Shown piece by piece: positions 43,459 through 52,752 of a stretch of 64,000 nt of DNA. The notes beneath the pieces are model-generated. The model did not search any database, was not told the DNA's origin, and saw only the letters and a list, made by a program, of their open reading frames with translations. The stretch comes from Bradyrhizobium iriomotense. GTDB lineage: Bacteria; Pseudomonadota; Alphaproteobacteria; Rhizobiales; Xanthobacteraceae. The translations under genes were made by a program, and so were the position numbers. The stretch lies in contig NZ_BSOW01000008.1 in assembly GCF_030160715.1 (NCBI RefSeq), positions 62,001 to 126,000 of the forward strand, given 5' to 3'. Each line of letters opens with the position of its first letter. Positions within the stretch are counted from its first letter, which is position 1.

Positions 43459-44668
43459 GCGCCGGGATGTATTTCTGGCCACCGATCCAGGCATCAACGA
43501 TGTTGGACCACTCCTGCATCATATGGCGACGCTGTACCTCGTACTCTGCCTTGTTGTAGACTCCCCTCGACGACCGTCCGTCCTCGTGCGCAAGGCACTT
43601 TTCGATCCAGTCGCTGTTAAAACCTAGTTCGTTCAGGAGAGTTGACGCCGTCCTTCGCAGGTCGTGAACCGTGAACGGCTCCAGCGGAAGTCCCTCCTTT
43701 CTTGCCTGCTCGACGACAAGATATGTTACGCGGTTAAACGTTGCTCGCGACATCGGAGCGTCGGCGTCATAGCGCGACGGCAGGACGTACTTCGAGTTTC
43801 CTGCGCAAGTCTTCAACGCAATGAAGATATCGAGCACATGGCGCGAGAAATACACGTTGTGCGCCTTGGAGCGCTTCATACGCTCCTTGGGAATTGTCCA
43901 GACTGCATTCTCGAAATCGACTTCATCCCATGTAGCATCAAGCAGCTCGCTCTTGCGGACCATCGTGAGCAGATAGAGACGCATTCCCAGCCTGATGGTG
44001 GGCAATGTCGCGACATGTTCCAGTTGTTTGAGCATGATACGAATTTCTGTCGGTGAAAGCGAACGGTCTCTCGGGACAAAGCTTGCGATCGACGCAGGTC
44101 CAACCTCGTCCGCTGGATTGGCAATCTTCTCGCCGTGCAGGATCGCAAACCCGTAGATCTGCTTCACGATATCGCGGACATGGATCGCTGTTGCAGGGGC
44201 CCCGCGCTCCACGATCGCAGCGCAATGGGCACGCAGATCGTCCGGTGCAATCTCATTCAGGAGGCGCCTGCGCCAAACGGGAAGCAGCTCGCGTTCGAAG
44301 ATCGATCGCCGCATTGCCCGCGTACTGTCGGCCATGGGTGCCGCGTCGAGCCACTTCTCTCCGAGCTCGCCGAAACTCCTGGCTTCAAGGAGACGCCGCT
44401 TCTCGCGCTGTTTCTCGATCGCAGGGGAACGACCTTCACCGATTGCGCGCCTCGCATCGATGCATTTCTCGCGAGCGCGTGCGAGCGACAGGCCGGTCGG
44501 GCCGTACCTCCCGAGAACGACGGTCTCGCGTCGGCCATGCAAACGGTAATCAAGCCTGAACGACACAGTTCCACCCGGCGTCACGAGCGCGTACATGCCG
44601 TCGCGGTCGGTGATTTTGTACGATTTTTCCTTTGGTCTCAGAGCTTTAAGCGCAGCATCTGTCAGCAA
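43412..44668 (-). CDS. Tyrosine recombinase (P4-type island integrase)
   Basis: 418 residues. The N-terminal arm-DNA-binding domain (DAALKALRPKEKSYKITDRD) precedes the core-binding domain (FGELGEKWLDAAPMADS) and the catalytic domain with Arg in MVRKSELLDATWDEVDF, HDLRRT and the late His/Tyr in LAHEDG...GVYNKAEY. I favour TTG 44668 as start, because GGAGGGG lies six bases upstream; the longer GTG start at 44701 would read through this ribosome site. The gene lies about 290 bp from the 3' end of guaA and points away from it, the classical position for an integrase next to its attachment site. Confidence 0.88.
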   Translation of the reverse strand: MLTDAALKALRPKEKSYKITDRDGMYALVTPGGTVSFRLDYRLHGRRETVVLGRYGPTGLSLARAREKCIDARRAIGEGRSPAIEKQREKRRLLEARSFGELGEKWLDAAPMADSTRAMRRSIFERELLPVWRRRLLNEIAPDDLRAHCAAIVERGAPATAIHVRDIVKQIYGFAILHGEKIANPADEVGPASIASFVPRDRSLSPTEIRIMLKQLEHVATLPTIRLGMRLYLLTMVRKSELLDATWDEVDFENAVWTIPKERMKRSKAHNVYFSRHVLDIFIALKTCAGNSKYVLPSRYDADAPMSRATFNRVTYLVVEQARKEGLPLEPFTVHDLRRTASTLLNELGFNSDWIEKCLAHEDGRSSRGVYNKAEYEVQRRHMMQEWSNIVDAWIGGQKYIPALIPPSMPLVQPDPAL

Positions 44669-44985
44669 CGACTTCCCCTCCAGGCAAATACCGTCGGCCA
44701 CTTTTCAGCCGCGACTGGCCGGAATTTTCTTTGTTTTACAAAGACTTGGACAAAGAAAAATACCGTCAGACGCAGCATCGCGCGTGACGGTATCGATCAG
44801 GATCGGTGGTTTCAATGGGCGGTGACGCCGTCAGGCGCCCCGTCTGGCCAAATTTCTGCGTATCGATAGATATCGAACGTAGATGACGAATTCAGTCGTA
44901 AAATCAGTCTGTTAATTCGTGCAATTGGATAGAGCGAGGTAGTCCCGGACGGACCCAAATTATTCCCACTCAATCGTCCCGGGCG
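44669..44985. other. Probable attachment-site region at the 3' end of guaA
   Basis: Between integrase and guaA, AT-richer than the surroundings. The guaA end itself (44960-44985) is the probable attB-derived core. TAGTCCCGGACGG (44940-44952) resembles TCGTCCCGGGCGG inside guaA (44981-44993), a possible arm site or worn direct repeat. The matching left-end core was not found in the window. Confidence 0.45.
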
Positions 44986-46558
44986 GCTTGCTCGTCACGT
45001 CGTACACCACCCTATTTACGCCCTTCACCTCGTTGATGATGCGCGTCGCCGTCTCGCCCAGAAACTTCATGTCGAACTGATAGAAGTCCGCGGTCATGCC
45101 GTCGGTGGATGTCACCGCGCGCAGGCCCAGGACGAAATCATACGTGCGGCCGTCGCCCATGACGCCCACCGTCTTCACCGGGAGCAGCACGGCAAAGGCC
45201 TGCCAGATCTCATCGTAGAGACCGTGCTTGCGGATCTGGTCGATGTAGACGGCATCGGCCTTGCGCAGGATGTCGAGCTTGTCGCGGGTGATGTCGCCGG
45301 GGCAGCGGATGGCGAGGCCGGGGCCCGGGAACGGGTGGCGGCCGACGAAGATTTCGGGCAGGCCAAGCTCGCGGCCGAGCGCGCGCACCTCGTCCTTGAA
45401 GAGCTCGCGCAGGGGTTCGACGAGCTTCATGTTCATGCGCTCAGGCAAACCGCCGACATTGTGATGCGACTTGATCGTCACCGACGGACCGCCGGTGAAG
45501 GAGACGCTCTCGATCACGTCGGGGTAGAGCGTGCCCTGCGCGAGGAAATCGGCGCCGCCGATCTTCTTGGCCTCCGCGTCGAATACGTCGATGAAGAGCC
45601 GGCCGATGGTCTTGCGCTTCTTTTCGGGATCGGTGACGCCTTCGAGCTCGCCGAGGAACTGCTTTGAGGCATCCACGTGCACGAGCGGGATGTTGTAGTG
45701 GCCGCGGAAGAGATCGACGACCGTCCTGGCCTCGTCGAGGCGGAGCAGGCCGTGATCGACGAAGACGCAGGTGAGCTGGTCGCCGATCGCCTCGTGGATC
45801 AGCACCGCGGCCACCGCCGAATCGACGCCGCCGGAGAGACCGCAGATCACCCTGCCCTTGCCGACCTGGCTGCGGATCTTCTGGATCGCCTCCTCGCGGA
45901 AGGCGCGCATGGTCCAGTCGCCGCTAAGGCCCGCGATCTTGCGCACGAAGTTGCGGAGCAGCTTTGCGCCGTCGGGCGTATGCACCACCTCGGGGTGGAA
46001 CATCAACCCGTAGTACTTGCGCTTCTCGTCCTGGATGATCGCGAACGGCGCGTTCGGCGAGGTGCCGGCCACCGTGAATCCCGGCGGCATCCTGGTGATG
46101 CGGTCGCCGTGGCTCATCCAGACCTGATTCTTGCCGCCGAGCGACCAGACGTCCTCGAACAGCTTGCTCTCGGCTTTCACCTCGACATCGGCGCGGCCGA
46201 ATTCGCGGTGGTGCCCGCCTTGGACCTCGCCGCCCAACTGGGCCGCCATGGTCATCTGGCCGTAGCAGATGCCCATCACCGGCACGCCGGAGGCGAAGAT
46301 CAGCTGGGGCGCACGGGGCGAGCCCTCTTCATGCACCGATTCCGGTCCACCGGAGAGAATCACCGCTTTCGGCTTCATCTCCAGAAAAGCCTCTTCGGCC
46401 TTGTTGAACGGGACGATCTCGCAGTAGACGCCGTCCTCGCGCACGCGACGCGCAATGAGCTGCGTCACCTGGCTGCCGAAGTCGACGATGAGAATCTTGT
46501 CATGCGCCGAGGCCACATGGGGCGACGACGGGGCGCGGTCGTTCTGTGCTGCTGTCAT
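44960..46558 (-). CDS. guaA: GMP synthase (glutamine-hydrolysing)
   Basis: Last step of GMP synthesis: XMP + ATP + glutamine to GMP. The 532 residues comprise an N-terminal class I glutaminase ([17 protein letters not shown]; nucleophile Cys in VMGICYGQM; His and Glu in MFHPEVVH), the PP-loop synthetase with [12 protein letters not shown], and the C-terminal dimer domain ending [11 protein letters not shown] 46558 is chosen because the upstream extension is of random composition. The 3' end abuts the island, yet the coding end is normal, as expected if integration restored the last codons. Confidence 0.97.
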   Translation of the reverse strand: MTAAQNDRAPSSPHVASAHDKILIVDFGSQVTQLIARRVREDGVYCEIVPFNKAEEAFLEMKPKAVILSGGPESVHEEGSPRAPQLIFASGVPVMGICYGQMTMAAQLGGEVQGGHHREFGRADVEVKAESKLFEDVWSLGGKNQVWMSHGDRITRMPPGFTVAGTSPNAPFAIIQDEKRKYYGLMFHPEVVHTPDGAKLLRNFVRKIAGLSGDWTMRAFREEAIQKIRSQVGKGRVICGLSGGVDSAVAAVLIHEAIGDQLTCVFVDHGLLRLDEARTVVDLFRGHYNIPLVHVDASKQFLGELEGVTDPEKKRKTIGRLFIDVFDAEAKKIGGADFLAQGTLYPDVIESVSFTGGPSVTIKSHHNVGGLPERMNMKLVEPLRELFKDEVRALGRELGLPEIFVGRHPFPGPGLAIRCPGDITRDKLDILRKADAVYIDQIRKHGLYDEIWQAFAVLLPVKTVGVMGDGRTYDFVLGLRAVTSTDGMTADFYQFDMKFLGETATRIINEVKGVNRVVYDVTSKPPGTIEWE

Positions 46559-46785
46559 GGCAAGCAAATACGCGAGCGGGCACGCCCCCGCAATGCCGGA
46601 AACCGGCTTTCCCGCCGGATTTTTGGGCCGATTTCGGCGGAAAATGGCCGCGCCGGCCGCAGGTGAGCAAAGGCTCACTTGCGCCGTGCCAGCCGACGAC
46701 GGGGAGCTGCGCTGGCCGAGAAGGCACGCCCAATTGCAGCGCAAGATAGAAAACCGGTGCGATGTCCCGACCCACGGGTGGTGCC

Positions 46786-46814
46786 TTGAAGTAGCCCCAT
46801 TATCTCGCTATATT
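46786..46814 (+). promoter_or_regulatory. Sigma-70-like promoter of cspA
   Basis: TTGAAG (46786-46791), a 17-bp spacer and TATATT (46809-46814). Transcription from about 46821 would give a 150-nt 5' leader, the long leader expected of cold-shock genes. The rest of 46559-46973 shows no gene. Confidence 0.5.
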
Positions 46815-46973
46815 GTGATATCGATACTTGGCCGAACGACTGGGCCGCTTCGCCTCGTTTTTTTGACGGGCGCGCACGCTTCAGATGATTTCTCCAAAAC
46901 ATCGACTCATCAGGATCATGGGCGCAATGCGTACCGGTCCACGTGCGTATCTTATCTAACAAAGGAAATTCCC

Positions 46974-47183
46974 ATGGCTATGGGCACCGTGAAGTGGTTC
47001 AACAACCAAAAGGGCTTCGGCTTCATCCAGCCGGACGACGGCGCAAAGGACGTCTTCGTTCACATCAGCGCCGTTGAACGCGCTGGTCTGAGCACCCTCA
47101 ACGAAGGCCAGAAGGTGTCGTTCGACATCGTCGCAGACCGCCGCAGCGGCAAGTCTTCGGCTGACAACATCCGCGCCGGCTAG
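46974..47183 (+). CDS. cspA: Cold-shock protein
   Basis: 69 residues, one cold-shock domain with RNP1 ([12 protein letters not shown]) and RNP2 (VFVHISAVE), binding single-stranded RNA/DNA as an RNA chaperone. ATG 46974 follows AAAGGAAATTCCC; the much longer frame upstream overlaps guaA and is not coding. The ending SADNIRAG is common to alphaproteobacterial Csps. A long leader precedes it and a strong terminator follows. Which csp paralogue it is cannot be told. Confidence 0.95.
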   Translation: MAMGTVKWFNNQKGFGFIQPDDGAKDVFVHISAVERAGLSTLNEGQKVSFDIVADRRSGKSSADNIRAG

Positions 47184-47247
47184 TCCGGCCGCGCGACACA
47201 GCACGGCGCTCTGACCACGGACGTACTGGCAGAGCGTAAGCGATCAG

Positions 47248-47290
47248 GCCCCGCCACCGAGCGAGCTTCGGTGCGCGGGGCTTTGTTTTT
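47248..47290 (+). terminator. Rho-independent terminator of cspA
   Basis: Stem GCCCCGC-CACCGA with TCGGTG-c-GCGGGGC and a short loop, followed by TTTGTTTTT. It lies 65 bp after the cspA stop and is the clearest intrinsic terminator in the window. Confidence 0.85.
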
Positions 47291-47390
47291 GGGCGGGATG
47301 GTGGCGCTGCGCTCGCGGGGGTTAGCCGAAGGCGTAACCCACCACTTTTCCCACGGCGACAGAAGCGGTGGGTTACGCCTCGCTAGCCCA

Positions 47391-47496
47391 CCCTAAAGCG
47401 CGATGAGATTAGGATGAATCGTCATCGCGCTTTAGGTTGTTGTTTGCGCATGATCTTTCCGGAAAACCGCTTCACACTTTTCCGGATCATGCTTTA
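47391..47496. repeat. Bipartite palindromic repeat, copy 1
   Basis: Module 1 is a hairpin around AAAGCGCGATGA...TCATCGCGCTTTA. Module 2 is GCATGATCTTTCCGGAAAACCG...ACTTTTCCGGATCATGC, also an inverted repeat. The same two modules in the same order occur at 48832-48918 and 57738-57829, each abutting a gene end. 47320-47390 holds another inverted repeat (GCGTAACCCACC / GGTGGGTTACGC). Confidence 0.8.
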
Positions 47497-47501
47497 GGAA
47501 G

Positions 47502-48800
47502 CTATGCCTTCTTCAGCACCGAGACGAAGAATCCGTCCGTGCCGGTGCGGCGGGGGGTCAACAACCAGCCCTCGGGCGTCTTGAGCGCGGCCTCTGCAAA
47601 GGCATCCGCCTTGTCCCAGAGCACGCTCGCGGTCTGCTCACTCGGCACGAGCGAAAACTCCGGATGGCGCGCCACGAATGCCCTCACCTGCTCGCCGTTC
47701 TCCTCAGATAGCACCGAGCAGGTGATGTAGGCGATGCGGCCGCCGGCCTTCACCAGCGGCACGGCGCGCTCGAGCACTTCGGCCTGATCCTTCAGCCGGA
47801 TCTCCAGGGCGCCGGGGCGCATGCGCCATTTGGCGTCGGGGTTGCGGCGCCAGGTGCCGGTTCCCGTGCAGGGGGCGTCGATCACGACGAGGTCCGCGGT
47901 GCTGCGGATATCGGCGAGCGGATCGGCCTCGCCCTTGGGCGTGCGGATCTCCGCGTTGTGGACGCCCGCGCGCGACAGGCGTTCGTGAATGGGAGCAAGT
48001 TGCCGCTTGTCGCGATCGGTCGCGATCAGACGTCCCTTGCCTTGCATGAGGGCGGCCAGCGCCAGTGTCTTGCCGCCGGCACCTGCACAGAGATCGATCA
48101 CCTGCTCGCCGGGTTTTGCGGCCGTAAGCAAGGCCGCGAGCTGCGAGCCTTCATCCTGAACCTCAATGGCGCCCTTGATGAAATCCTCCTCGGCCTGGAT
48201 GCCGGGATTGCGCGCGTCGGCGCCAAGCTCGATGCGCAGGCCGTTCGGCGACCACGGCGTCGGCTTCGCGCCCAGATGAGCGAGCGAGCGCAGCACCTTG
48301 TCGCGATTGCCTTTGAGCGTGTTGATGCGCAGGTCGAGCGGCGCGCGGCTCGCCATTGCGGCAGCTTCCGCCGCGCGGGTCTCGCCGAACACTTTTGCAA
48401 GGTGCGGATCGAGCCATTCGGGATAGTCGCTGGCAACCGAAGCCGGCGCGTCCGCGAGGGAGCGCGAGGCGAGCGCGGCCTGCTCGGCCTCGGTCAGCGG
48501 CGCCGGCGCATAGCGGCCGCCGTCGAACATCGCCGCCATGGTCGGCGTGTCCATGTTGCGCTCCAGGCGCAGCATGCCGATCAGGCGCGCCCGCGCCGTG
48601 TCGGAGTCCATGAGCCAGGCGCTGGAGGCGTAGCGACGCAGCACGTCCCAGACGAGGCCGGCAATCGCGGCGCGGTCGCCGGAGCCGGCGAAGCGGTGCG
48701 CGGTGCCCCACTCCTTCAGCGCCTTCGCCGCGGGCACGCGGTCTTTCTCGATGGTGTCGATCAGTTCGATGGCCGCGGACAGCCGTGCAGCAGGGGTCAT
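47502..48800 (-). CDS. rsmB: RsmB/NOP-family rRNA cytosine-5 methyltransferase
   Basis: 432 residues. It has an N-terminal NusB-like RNA-binding domain (AARLSAAIELIDTIEKDRVP to about 130) and a class I SAM domain with VIDLCAGAGGKTLALAALM, ATDRDKRQL, the catalytic Cys motif VIDAPCTGTGTWRRNPD and the second Cys in YITCSVLSEENGEQV. It should methylate 16S rRNA C967 in the manner of RsmB; paralogues with other targets exist, so the symbol is by similarity. ATG 48800 gives the family start MTPAARL; the upstream extension is not coding. Confidence 0.9.
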   Translation of the reverse strand: MTPAARLSAAIELIDTIEKDRVPAAKALKEWGTAHRFAGSGDRAAIAGLVWDVLRRYASSAWLMDSDTARARLIGMLRLERNMDTPTMAAMFDGGRYAPAPLTEAEQAALASRSLADAPASVASDYPEWLDPHLAKVFGETRAAEAAAMASRAPLDLRINTLKGNRDKVLRSLAHLGAKPTPWSPNGLRIELGADARNPGIQAEEDFIKGAIEVQDEGSQLAALLTAAKPGEQVIDLCAGAGGKTLALAALMQGKGRLIATDRDKRQLAPIHERLSRAGVHNAEIRTPKGEADPLADIRSTADLVVIDAPCTGTGTWRRNPDAKWRMRPGALEIRLKDQAEVLERAVPLVKAGGRIAYITCSVLSEENGEQVRAFVARHPEFSLVPSEQTASVLWDKADAFAEAALKTPEGWLLTPRRTGTDGFFVSVLKKA

Positions 48801-48831
48801 ATCAAATCTTTCAGAATGAAATCCGATGCTG

Positions 48832-48918
48832 GAGCGCGATACCATTATCGCGCTCTAGCTTTTTGATTGAGCATGATCTTATCGGAAAACCGGTACCCAC
48901 TTTTCCGGATCAAGCTGA
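48832..48918. repeat. Bipartite palindromic repeat, copy 2
   Basis: GAGCGCGAT-ACCATT-ATCGCGCTC (perfect stem) followed by GCATGATCTTATCGGAAAACCGGTACCCACTTTTCCGGATCA. It fills the gap between the rsmB start and the stop of the MAPEG gene. Confidence 0.8.
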
Positions 48919-48922
48919 AGCA

Positions 48923-49345
48923 TCAGATCAGCAACAAAATCTTCAGCGCGAAGTAGATCCACATCGCGAGCAGCACCAAGACGCCGGCGAGCCAGATCGT
49001 CGAGCGCAGGCCGAGATCGTTCGATGTGACGGAGATGCGGGCATGGGCGAAGCGACTCACCACGAACACCCAGGACATCAGCACGATGAACAGATCGGCA
49101 TGGCGCAGCGGCAGCGCCAGTGCGATCAGCACGTAGAACAGCACCGGCAGCTCGAACTGGTTGGCAAAGCAATTGGCGATCTGTGTGGCGCGCTTCGGCC
49201 AGTTCGGCTCGCCGAGCGCAATGTCGCGGATCTTGGTCTCGCCGGAGACCAGCGTCTCGCGCCGCGTTAGCGCCATCCAGATCAGGAGCGCGAAAGTCAG
49301 CGCGACCTGAACGAAGACCGGCAGCAAAACCATTTGAACGGACAT
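48923..49345 (-). CDS. MAPEG family membrane protein
   Basis: 140 residues with four hydrophobic helices: VLLPVFVQVALTFALLIWMA, a second around QFELPVLFYVLIALALPL, a third in DLFIVLMSWVFVVSRFAHA, and STIWLAGVLVLLAMWIYFAL. The MAPEG motif region around NCFANQFELPVLFY is intact. Eukaryotic relatives act on glutathione and eicosanoids; bacterial members are mostly uncharacterised. Inner membrane. Monocistronic. Confidence 0.87.
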   Translation of the reverse strand: MSVQMVLLPVFVQVALTFALLIWMALTRRETLVSGETKIRDIALGEPNWPKRATQIANCFANQFELPVLFYVLIALALPLRHADLFIVLMSWVFVVSRFAHARISVTSNDLGLRSTIWLAGVLVLLAMWIYFALKILLLI

Positions 49346-49505
49346 CGGGATCCTTCCCGCTTGGTGCGGAGGGCGAGACCGTCATTAGCCGCCACCGCTG
49401 GCCCTGACAATCAACGACTTGAACCGCCGTTCCCGCATCTGCGACCAACTGTCGATAGTTAAAGCGATTTTGGCCTCCTATCCCGCGCGAGCCGCGAACG
49501 CCACC

Positions 49506-49727
49506 ATGCCCCTGTTGTCGTCCCTCTCCTCCCTCTTCAGTGATTCCGCCGATGGCGGGCTCGGCATCCTCATGTCGGCGCCCGCCGATCCCGCCCACAG
49601 CGGGCAATTCGGCGGACAATTCGGCGGACAATTCGGTCCTTGGCACCTCGCCGACCGTGTCGTCTCGCCGATCGCGAGCGCCGTGGCTCCGCAGGACGCA
49701 TTCACGATCCGCTACCGCGTGTTTTAA
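49506..49727 (+). CDS. Possible small hypothetical protein, 73 aa
   Basis: From ATG 49506 the frame reads PLLSSLSSLFSDSADGGLGI, then a triple GQFG repeat made by a 12-bp direct repeat (CAATTCGGCGGA), then WHLADRVVSPIASAV and FTIRYRVF. The frame is open further upstream (49419) but less protein-like there. The opposite strand is also open. No ribosome site of note; the call is tentative. Confidence 0.35.
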   Translation: MPLLSSLSSLFSDSADGGLGILMSAPADPAHSGQFGGQFGGQFGPWHLADRVVSPIASAVAPQDAFTIRYRVF

Positions 49728-49795
49728 ACTTTGTTCATTGCGATGCATGCCCGCCCCGTCATCGTACCGACGTGCGACAACGGGTACGATCGGTC

Positions 49796-50644
49796 ATGTC
49801 CGAGTTTCGCCTGACGCAGGTTTCCGACACGCATCTCGGCCGACGCTTTCCCGGCCTGATCGCAAACTTCCACCGCGTCAGCGAGCACATCGACGCGAAC
49901 AGGCCCGATCTCGTCGTCAACACCGGCGACGTCTCCTTCGACGGTCCGACCAGCCGCGACGACATGGAGTTTGCAAAAACCCTGCACGACGCGCTGCCCG
50001 TGCCGTGCCGCTATCTGCCGGGCAATCACGACATCGGCGACAATCCGACCGCGATCGGGCCCGCGCCATCGCCGCCTGTCGATGAGAGACATCGCCAGCA
50101 GTTCTGCACCGTCTTCGGCCACGACCATTGGCAGTTCGAGGCGGCCGGCTGGTGCTTTATCGGCCTCAACTCGCTGGTGATGAATTCGGGGCTGGAGTTC
50201 GAGAGTGAGCAATTCGACTGGCTCGCCTCGCAATTGTCACGCGCGAGCGGCAAGCCGATCGCGCTGTTTGTGCACAAGCCGTTATTTCTGAATCTGCCCG
50301 GCGACCCCGAAACCGTGGACACCTCCATCCGCTACGTGCCCCAACCCGCGCGGCGGCGCCTGATCGAGATGTTTTCACATCTCGATCTCGGCCTCATTGC
50401 GACCGGTCATGTCCATCAGCGCCGCGATTTCACCTATGGCCACACCCGGCACGTCTGGGCGCCCTCGGCCGGCTTCGTCATCCCCAGCGACACGCGTCAG
50501 GTGCGGATCGGGATCAAGGAGACCGGTCTCGTCGAATACCGCTTCCAGCCCGACAGTTTTGAGGTCCGCCACGTCAGGGCGACCGGACAGGTCGATGTCG
50601 ATATCGAGGAATTGCTGGCACAGATGGGCCAGCCTCATCCTTAG
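49796..50644 (+). CDS. Calcineurin-like metallophosphoesterase (CpdA-like)
   Basis: 282 residues with the full dinuclear metal site: QVSDTHLG (Asp, His), VVNTGDVSFDGP (Asp), LPGNHDIGD (Asn, His), FVHKPLF (His) and ATGHVHQRRDF (GHxH). The order and spacing fit the class III cAMP phosphodiesterase branch, though other phosphodiesters are possible. ATG 49796 gives MSEFRLTQVSDTHL; the longer frame upstream is not coding. Cytoplasmic, monocistronic. Confidence 0.88.
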   Translation: MSEFRLTQVSDTHLGRRFPGLIANFHRVSEHIDANRPDLVVNTGDVSFDGPTSRDDMEFAKTLHDALPVPCRYLPGNHDIGDNPTAIGPAPSPPVDERHRQQFCTVFGHDHWQFEAAGWCFIGLNSLVMNSGLEFESEQFDWLASQLSRASGKPIALFVHKPLFLNLPGDPETVDTSIRYVPQPARRRLIEMFSHLDLGLIATGHVHQRRDFTYGHTRHVWAPSAGFVIPSDTRQVRIGIKETGLVEYRFQPDSFEVRHVRATGQVDVDIEELLAQMGQPHP

Positions 50645-50708
50645 GCATTCCTCCCTACTTTAGTACCTCTATGCATCGCTCTTACACCAGAAATGGCTAA
50701 AAACTCCT

Positions 50709-50726
50709 AATGACAACGTTGTCATT
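50709..50726. promoter_or_regulatory. LacI-type operator, perfect 18-bp palindrome
   Basis: AATGACAACGTTGTCATT is perfectly symmetric about a central CG, the hallmark of LacI-family sites. It ends 50 bp before the first gene of an eight-gene unit whose last gene encodes a LacI regulator. No second copy was seen in the window. Confidence 0.75.
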
Positions 50727-50776
50727 TCTGTCATATCGTCGTCGCTGGCGATTGGACGCCGCGAGACGGAGTGACA

Positions 50777-52075
50777 ATGCAGTCGTTTTCCCGGTGGGAG
50801 CGCGCCATGCGCCTCTCTGCGACCACGAGGGGCATCCCCGTTGTCGATGGCCTCGCCACCGAGGAGATCGGCAACCAGAGCTGGCAGCCCGCCCACGGCG
50901 ACCTCGGGCTCCCCGCCCTCACCCTGGATGAAGCCGCTTTCGCTGCTAACCGCGACCTCTTCCTGCGCTGGTGCAGCGGCGCCGGCGTTGCCATTGCTCC
51001 GCACGCCAAGACGCCGATGTCGCCGGAGCTCGCCCGCTCGCTGCGCGAGGCCGGCGCCTGGGGCACGACGGTCGCCAACATCCAGCAGGCGGCCGTGCTG
51101 CTCGCCCACGGCGAACGCCGTCTGCTCCTGGCAAACGAGATCGGCGGCCTTGCCGCGGGACGGCGTCTCGGCGCGCTGCTGAGCGCCTATCCTGACGTGG
51201 AGTTTTACGCCTTCGCGGACTCGCCGGCTGCGGTCGCCTCGCTTGCGCAAGCCGCGCACCTGTCGGGCCGCAGCGACATTTCCGTGCTGGTCGAGCTCGG
51301 CGCGGGCCGCGCCGGCGCGCGCGATCGCGTGGCGGTCGAGGCCGTCATCGCGGCGGTACTCGCTGCGAAGGGGCTGATGCTCGGCGGCGTCGCGACTTAC
51401 GAAGGTGCTGTCGCCACGCCGGACGCAGACGAAACCGCGCGCGCCATCGCGAAACTGATGGCGCGCACGATCGAGGCTTTTGCGCTCGTGCGCAATGCCG
51501 CCGCTGGCCGCCCTTTGGTCCTCAGCGCCGGCGGCTCAGCTTATTTCGATGTCGTCGCAACAGCGCTTGCGCCGGTCGCGCAGCGCGACGGCAACGCGAG
51601 CGTCGTCCTGCGCTCCGGCGCGCTGTTCTTCGCCGATCACGGCATCTATGCGCGCGCCTTCGCGGAAGTCGACCGGCGCGGCGGTCTCGTCATCGATGGC
51701 GTGCGCCGCTCCGCGGCCGAAAGCTTTCGCCCTGCCCTCACGCTCTGGGCCGAGGTGCTGTCACGCCCCGAAGCCGGGCTTGCGATCTGCGGATTCGGCA
51801 TGCGCGATGCCTCCTTCGATCAGGGCCTTCCGGTGCCCTTACGCGTCTTCCGCGACGGCGTAGAGCAACGAGGCCTTGCCAGGACGCTCACCGTCACCCG
51901 GCTCAACGACCAGCACGCCTTCGTCGCCCTGCCTACGGACAGCCCGCTCACCGTCGGCGACATCATCGCCTTCGGCATCTCGCATCCCTGCACCTGTCTC
52001 GACCGCTGGCGCGTGATCTATGGCCTCGATGCCGGCGGCACGGTCACGCGTGCGCTCACCACGCAGTTCGGTTGA
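50777..52075 (+). CDS. PLP-dependent amino-acid deaminase, D-serine dehydratase-like (fold III)
   Basis: 432 residues. The N-terminal alanine-racemase-like barrel has the PLP Lys78 in APHAKTPMSPEL. The C-terminal domain carries the zinc pair in FGISHPCTCLDRWR, as in eukaryotic-type D-serine dehydratases and D-threonine aldolases. This predicts elimination or deamination of a D- or hydroxylated amino acid, giving an enamine for RidA to hydrolyse. ATG 50777 follows CGGAGTGACA; GTG 50771 is possible. First gene of the operon; importer genes start seven bases downstream. Exact substrate unknown. Confidence 0.85.
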   Translation: MQSFSRWERAMRLSATTRGIPVVDGLATEEIGNQSWQPAHGDLGLPALTLDEAAFAANRDLFLRWCSGAGVAIAPHAKTPMSPELARSLREAGAWGTTVANIQQAAVLLAHGERRLLLANEIGGLAAGRRLGALLSAYPDVEFYAFADSPAAVASLAQAAHLSGRSDISVLVELGAGRAGARDRVAVEAVIAAVLAAKGLMLGGVATYEGAVATPDADETARAIAKLMARTIEAFALVRNAAAGRPLVLSAGGSAYFDVVATALAPVAQRDGNASVVLRSGALFFADHGIYARAFAEVDRRGGLVIDGVRRSAAESFRPALTLWAEVLSRPEAGLAICGFGMRDASFDQGLPVPLRVFRDGVEQRGLARTLTVTRLNDQHAFVALPTDSPLTVGDIIAFGISHPCTCLDRWRVIYGLDAGGTVTRALTTQFG

Positions 52076-52082
52076 GCAGCGC

Positions 52083-52742
52083 ATGAACTTCCTCCCGCTC
52101 TGGCGCTATCAGAACCAGTTGATCGACGGCGCCATCGTCACGCTCGAACTGACCGTGATTTCGGCGCTGTTCGGGCTGTTGATCGGCGTTGCGGGCGCCG
52201 TCGCGCTGAAGGGACGCATTAAATCGCTGCGCTGGCTGGTGCGCGGCTATATCGAGCTGTTCCGCAACACGCCGTCGCTGATCCAGATCTTCATCGTCTT
52301 TTTCGTGCTGCCGAGCTTCGGCCTGAAGCTGCCGGCGTTCGAGGCGGCCGCGGTGGCGCTGTCGCTCTATTTCGGCGCCTATTCGGTCGAGATCATCCGC
52401 TCGGGCCTCGATTCCATTCCGCGGAGCCAGGTCGAGGCCGGGCAGTGCCTCGGGCTTTCCGGCTGGCAGGTGTTTCGCCACATCGTGCTGCCGCCGGCGC
52501 TGCGCAATGCGTATCCGGCCGTGACCAGCCAGTTCGTCCTGCTCTTGCTCGGCACCTCGCTCGCCTCGCAGGTGGCCACTGACGAGCTGTTTCACGTCGC
52601 CGGCTTCATCGAGAGCCGGACCTATCGCAGCTTCGAGGTCTACGCGGTGATCTGCATCGTGTATTTCGCGATGGCGATGTCGTTCAAGGCACTATTCGCA
52701 CTTCTCGGCGCGGCGGCCTTCCGCTGGCCGCGTCGGCGCTGA
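52083..52742 (+). CDS. Polar amino-acid ABC permease 1
   Basis: 219 residues, HisM/GlnP type with about five helices (GAIVTLELTVISALFGLLIG first). The EAA loop EAGQCLGLSGWQVFRHIVLP contacts the ATPase. ATG 52083 is used, since the upstream frame lies in the deaminase gene. It pairs with the next gene. Confidence 0.92.
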   Translation: MNFLPLWRYQNQLIDGAIVTLELTVISALFGLLIGVAGAVALKGRIKSLRWLVRGYIELFRNTPSLIQIFIVFFVLPSFGLKLPAFEAAAVALSLYFGAYSVEIIRSGLDSIPRSQVEAGQCLGLSGWQVFRHIVLPPALRNAYPAVTSQFVLLLLGTSLASQVATDELFHVAGFIESRTYRSFEVYAVICIVYFAMAMSFKALFALLGAAAFRWPRRR

Positions 52743-52752
52743 GGACGAGGCG

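Noticed and set aside
49605..49640. 12-bp direct repeats considered as iterons
   Set aside because: Only three units, in a possible coding frame (GQFG), with no replication gene nearby.
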